Below are positions 61,322 through 64,000 of a stretch of DNA of 64,000 nucleotides, in pieces. Origin of the DNA: Paenibacillus cellulositrophicus (GTDB lineage: Bacteria; Bacillota; Bacilli; Paenibacillales; Paenibacillaceae); NCBI RefSeq assembly GCF_009363095.1, contig NZ_CP045295.1, forward strand, positions 62,001 to 126,000, in the 5' to 3' direction. Positions within the stretch are counted from its first letter, which is position 1, and every line of letters begins with the position of its first letter. A program made the position numbers and the translations under genes. The notes beneath the pieces were generated by a model. That model worked only from the letters and a program-made list of their open reading frames with translations, searched no databases and had not been told where the DNA came from.

Positions 61322-61333
61322 ATCATGCTTGAT
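61322..61333. promoter_or_regulatory. GntR-type operator before the GntR gene
   Basis: ATCATGCTTGAT resembles the two sites at 60530 and 60550 and suggests autoregulation. Confidence 0.5.
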
Positions 61334-61436
61334 ATACCGAAATTATATTCGTAATACAACAGGGGCCTACTGGGCTTGCATAAAAATCAGGTAGGAAACT
61401 ACCCATAAATTGAGTAACCGACTCCGGGTAGAAATG

Positions 61437-61505
61437 GCCACCTAAATGGTGGCCCGAACCCCCACAGAACCCGGCGTACGCATTTCCCGCACCGGGCTCT
61501 TTAGA
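61437..61505 (-). other. Group II intron domain V-like remnant
   Basis: On the minus strand at 61499-61465, GAGCCCG and CGGGTTC form the lower stem, a two-base bulge GC lies on the 3' side, and GTGCG/CGTAC form the upper stem. A short hairpin GGCCACC...GGTGGCC follows. This is the layout of intron domain V followed by a 3' hairpin, but the loop is GGAAATG rather than a GNRA tetraloop. No reverse transcriptase gene is near. Confidence 0.45.
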
Positions 61506-61554
61506 AATAGATTGCATATCATGACCTTTTATAAGGCGTCGTACATAATCTTAA

Positions 61555-61650
61555 ACTATCCAGTCCATTAGTTTAGAAATAGGCAGCCGGTCTTATTGAT
61601 CGGCTGCCTTCAAATATCTTTATTGAGCTATCGTTTCCCGTAAGCTGAAT
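61555..61650. repeat. Dispersed intergenic repeat, CCGTTAG family, copy 3
   Basis: The unit runs from ACTATCCAGTCCATTAG to GAGCTATCGTTTCCCGTAAG; its internal hairpin is GGCAGCCG...CGGCTGCC, longer than in copies 1 and 2 but at the same place. Confidence 0.7.
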
Positions 61651-61656
61651 ACCAAA

Positions 61657-61746
61657 TTAACAATCTTTAATGATGATAAGATAGCCCTCTGAATCGGTTA
61701 CGTGAAAACTTTCAATCACGCCGTTTGGTAAACGCGGACCGATAGC
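61657..61746 (-). pseudogene. C-terminal remnant behind the VOC gene
   Basis: Directly after the VOC stop, in the same frame, the sequence reads IGPRLPNGVIESFHVTDSEG and YLIIIKDC before a TAA. It looks like the end of another small enzyme, left behind after a deletion. Confidence 0.45.
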
Positions 61747-62166
61747 TCAAAAGCCATTAATATGTAAATCGGGATAGTTCGCTACATTTATAACATTGCC
61801 TGAAGGGTCTGTAACGTTGAATTCAGGGAATCGATCAATTCCCCAAGTATACGTTATTTCCGTTACTTCTTCACCTGCATCGAGGAATCTTTGGTAACAT
61901 TCAAAAACATCAGATGTTTTTATACAAAGTACCGCATAGGGTTTTCCGTCCGATACAATATGGACTGGAATGGGTTGTTCTACTCGTTTTAAAAACAAAT
62001 AGGGTCCTGGTTCAAGCTTCAGGTCCGATTCTTCTTCAGTTTTCCAGCAATGTGTAAAGCCGAAATTCAGTTCATACCATGCAACGGATTCATCGATATT
62101 TCTAACTGGCAGTCTAACCTGAACTACAGTATTAACAAGTGTTTTACTCTTTGATGTGGTGTTCAT
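61747..62166 (-). CDS. VOC (glyoxalase/bleomycin resistance) superfamily protein
   Basis: This 139-residue protein has the paired beta-alpha-beta-beta-beta units of the VOC fold (VQVRLPVRNIDESVAWYELN, then FPEFNVTDPSGNVINVANYP). Members bind or modify small molecules, including thiol adducts and antibiotics. It starts at 62166, with GGGAGGGA 8 bases upstream; a nine-residue longer frame overlaps that site. Confidence 0.85.
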   Translation of the reverse strand: MNTTSKSKTLVNTVVQVRLPVRNIDESVAWYELNFGFTHCWKTEEESDLKLEPGPYLFLKRVEQPIPVHIVSDGKPYAVLCIKTSDVFECYQRFLDAGEEVTEITYTWGIDRFPEFNVTDPSGNVINVANYPDLHINGF

Positions 62167-62371
62167 TTGAATCCCTCCCTCAAGAGAAATCATTCAATAC
62201 CTTCCATATCTTCTCCACTGCAATAAATAATCCTCTGTACCACCGCATCCGTTCGTTAACCTTGTGTAACATCCCTACAGAGATTGGCTTAAACAATCCG
62301 ATTGATTTTTGAAGATAAAACTATCGTGTCCCGTTAGTGTAATCCTCGCTCGTTTAGTAACGAGGAATTGC

Positions 62372-63253
62372 CTACCTAATCTCCTCTCTTATATACGCTT
62401 CACGATACTCTTTCGGCGGCATCCCTGTTAACTGCTTGAATAATTTAGAGAAATAATGAACCGACGAGAAGCCGTATTTCTCAGAGATCTCCGTGATGCT
62501 TATTTTAGAGAACCGTAGATCATCTTTGGCGCGGTTTATTCGGAATTGATTCATATATTGTATCGGCGATAACCCGGTTGCCTGATGAAATAGTTCAAAA
62601 AAATAGCCGCGGCTGATGCGAAGTTCTCGAAAATAAAACTCAAGCGGCTTAACGTTGCCGGTCATCAAATCATGATCCAGTCGTTCCAAGATCTTGAGCA
62701 CTCGTGGATCAGGGATATTTTTCTTCTTGAGGGCGAAAGTGAGAAAGTACTCCATGAACTGCTGAAAATTGGACTGAATCTTCAACCCCCTGTAATACGT
62801 GCGCTTGTTCGTGTATTCATTGTTTATAAAAAAAGTCTCAAACCAATCTATCCAAATCTGTAGCTTGCCCACCGTCATATATTCGGGAATCGGCACAGGA
62901 AACGAAGGCCCAATTAACGATGACTGCAATTGAGAAGTGTCGAAACAGATCATGTTCGGCGTCAAAAAGGCTTCTCGACGATCAATATGCTTCCAATCGA
63001 AGTAACAGCAATAATGAATCATCGGCTGTTCCTGATTGGCATACCAGTCGTGAAGCAGACCAGGCGGCATATATACAAGCGAACCGGGGCCTACCGGGTG
63101 ATCTTCTCCTCGAAAGTGAACCATGCCTTTCCCCTCGCTGATCAGATAGAGCGATGAAGCGTAGCAAACACGCGATATGCTATTCTGGCCTTTGGAAAAT
63201 AGATATCGGCTGGCGTTGTATACGTAAGGATGAAGATTTGCAAAATCTATCAC
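62372..63253 (-). CDS. AraC family transcriptional regulator
   Basis: This 293-residue regulator has an N-terminal cupin-like sensor (YLISEGKGMVHFRGEDHPVG, PPGLLHDWYANQ) and two C-terminal helix-turn-helix motifs ending YGFSSVHYFSKLFKQLTGMP. It starts at a GTG at 63253, with GAAGGAGAGG just upstream. It is divergent from the GH38-like gene and probably controls it. Confidence 0.9.
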   Translation of the reverse strand: MIDFANLHPYVYNASRYLFSKGQNSISRVCYASSLYLISEGKGMVHFRGEDHPVGPGSLVYMPPGLLHDWYANQEQPMIHYCCYFDWKHIDRREAFLTPNMICFDTSQLQSSLIGPSFPVPIPEYMTVGKLQIWIDWFETFFINNEYTNKRTYYRGLKIQSNFQQFMEYFLTFALKKKNIPDPRVLKILERLDHDLMTGNVKPLEFYFRELRISRGYFFELFHQATGLSPIQYMNQFRINRAKDDLRFSKISITEISEKYGFSSVHYFSKLFKQLTGMPPKEYREAYIREEIR

Positions 63254-63416
63254 GACCCTCTCCTTCTTTTTGAAAATATGTATGACGATTGTATAAAAGA
63301 TATACGTTTCTGTAAATACGAAGACAACCGTACTTGATACACTTCTTAAGAGATTCAATCATCATGAACAAAGATGAAGGTTGACGAATGCATAAAATCA
63401 AAGGAGCGTGACAGGA

Positions 63417-64000
63417 ATGGCGAAAATCAAAGAAATATTATGTTTGCACCATAGTCACCTGGATATTGGTTACACACATCCCCAGCCGTTATTGCTGGAG
63501 CTGCAGAAAGACTATATTGACGAAGCGATCAAGCTTTGCCTCCAATCGGAGAATGAGCCAGAGGATGCGAAATTCCGTTGGACCTGCGAGGCGACTTATC
63601 CGGTGATGCAATGGCTGGAGACAGCTACCGAGGAGCAAGTTGCAGATTTCCGCCGATTGGTGAACAATGGACAGCTTAGTATTGCAGCACTTCCTATGCA
63701 CACTACCCCGCTAGTATCAGCGGATCAGCTTGCGCGGATGCTGCATCCTGTTCGTGAGCTGCGGGAGAAGTATGGCATTTCCGTAAAAAGCGCAATTAAT
63801 CATGATGTTAACGGGCAGCCATGGCCGCTTAGCCAAATATTACTCGATGCAGGTATCGAGTTTTATATCACGGGGATTAATGTACACTTTGGGGGAATTC
63901 CGTTGCCGCGCCCTTCCGCATTTAACTGGAAAACCCCTGACAATCGAGAGCTTTTGACTTTCTTGGGTGAGCATTACTCTCTTTTCAGTCAGTTCTTCTT
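63417..64000 (+). CDS. GH38-like alpha-mannosidase N-terminal domain protein (partial)
   Basis: The frame from ATG 63417 runs off the window edge after ~194 codons. It begins [19 protein letters not shown], which carries the HxHxD-type metal motif of family 38 glycoside hydrolases (H..HLD), and has the [16 protein letters not shown] segment of the (beta/alpha) barrel. It resembles the DUF5054/GH38-like branch. AAGGAG lies upstream. The catalytic nucleophile region [10 protein letters not shown] is present. Confidence 0.8.
   Translation, partial: MAKIKEILCLHHSHLDIGYTHPQPLLLELQKDYIDEAIKLCLQSENEPEDAKFRWTCEATYPVMQWLETATEEQVADFRRLVNNGQLSIAALPMHTTPLVSADQLARMLHPVRELREKYGISVKSAINHDVNGQPWPLSQILLDAGIEFYITGINVHFGGIPLPRPSAFNWKTPDNRELLTFLGEHYSLFSQFF

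Overview
The window looks like chromosomal DNA of a Paenibacillus-type Firmicute. The evidence is Firmicute-style ribosome binding sites (GGAGG), S-layer-homology domains on an extracellular enzyme, several YesM/YesN-type two-component systems beside sugar ABC transporters, a Spo0E-family sporulation phosphatase, a XerS-type recombinase and a ydaO-type c-di-AMP riboswitch in front of a KimA-like potassium importer. I saw no rRNA, tRNA, CRISPR array or intact transposon.

Layout. 1-1498 is the 5' part of a LytS-type histidine kinase that runs off the left edge. 2.6-11.9 kb is a peptide/nickel-type ABC importer (binding protein, two permeases, two ATPases, a coupled small membrane protein) preceded by an SgrR-like and an AraC-like regulator. 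12.3-15.6 kb is a short operon whose main gene fuses a PrsW-type membrane protease region to a C-terminal nuclease-toxin-like domain, followed one base later by a small acidic gene that looks like its immunity protein; this is the best candidate for an undescribed system. 15.6-23.1 kb holds an aminoglycoside-phosphotransferase-fold protein, riboswitch plus KimA, an SLH-NagZ glycosidase and XerS.

23-32 kb and 41-48 kb are accessory in character: pyrE, an amidase, MerR/SDR and TetR/MFS pairs with clear palindromic operators, a nitroreductase/TetR/MFS cluster, a patatin-like protein divergent from MerR, many gene remnants (stalk-domain protein, Nudix, receiver domain, DUF3231, DUF4367, MFS), and two families of short dispersed intergenic repeats.

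Three carbohydrate regions complete the window. 32.4-40.9 kb: histidine kinase, AraC-type response regulator, two permeases, binding protein and a GH127-superfamily glycosidase. 48.1-54.9 kb: response regulator and kinase (overlapping ATGA) followed by LplB/LplC-like permeases and a lipoprotein binding protein. 55.6-61.3 kb: a GntR regulator, a binding-protein-like protein without a signal peptide, two SDRs, an enolase-superfamily sugar-acid dehydratase and an FAH-family hydrolase, a set matching the non-phosphorylative diketo-hydrolase route for deoxy-sugar acids such as L-rhamnonate or L-fuconate. The right edge has a VOC protein, an AraC regulator and the start of a GH38-like glycosidase. 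The parts fit a soil or plant-associated saprophyte with many dedicated sugar-scavenging operons.
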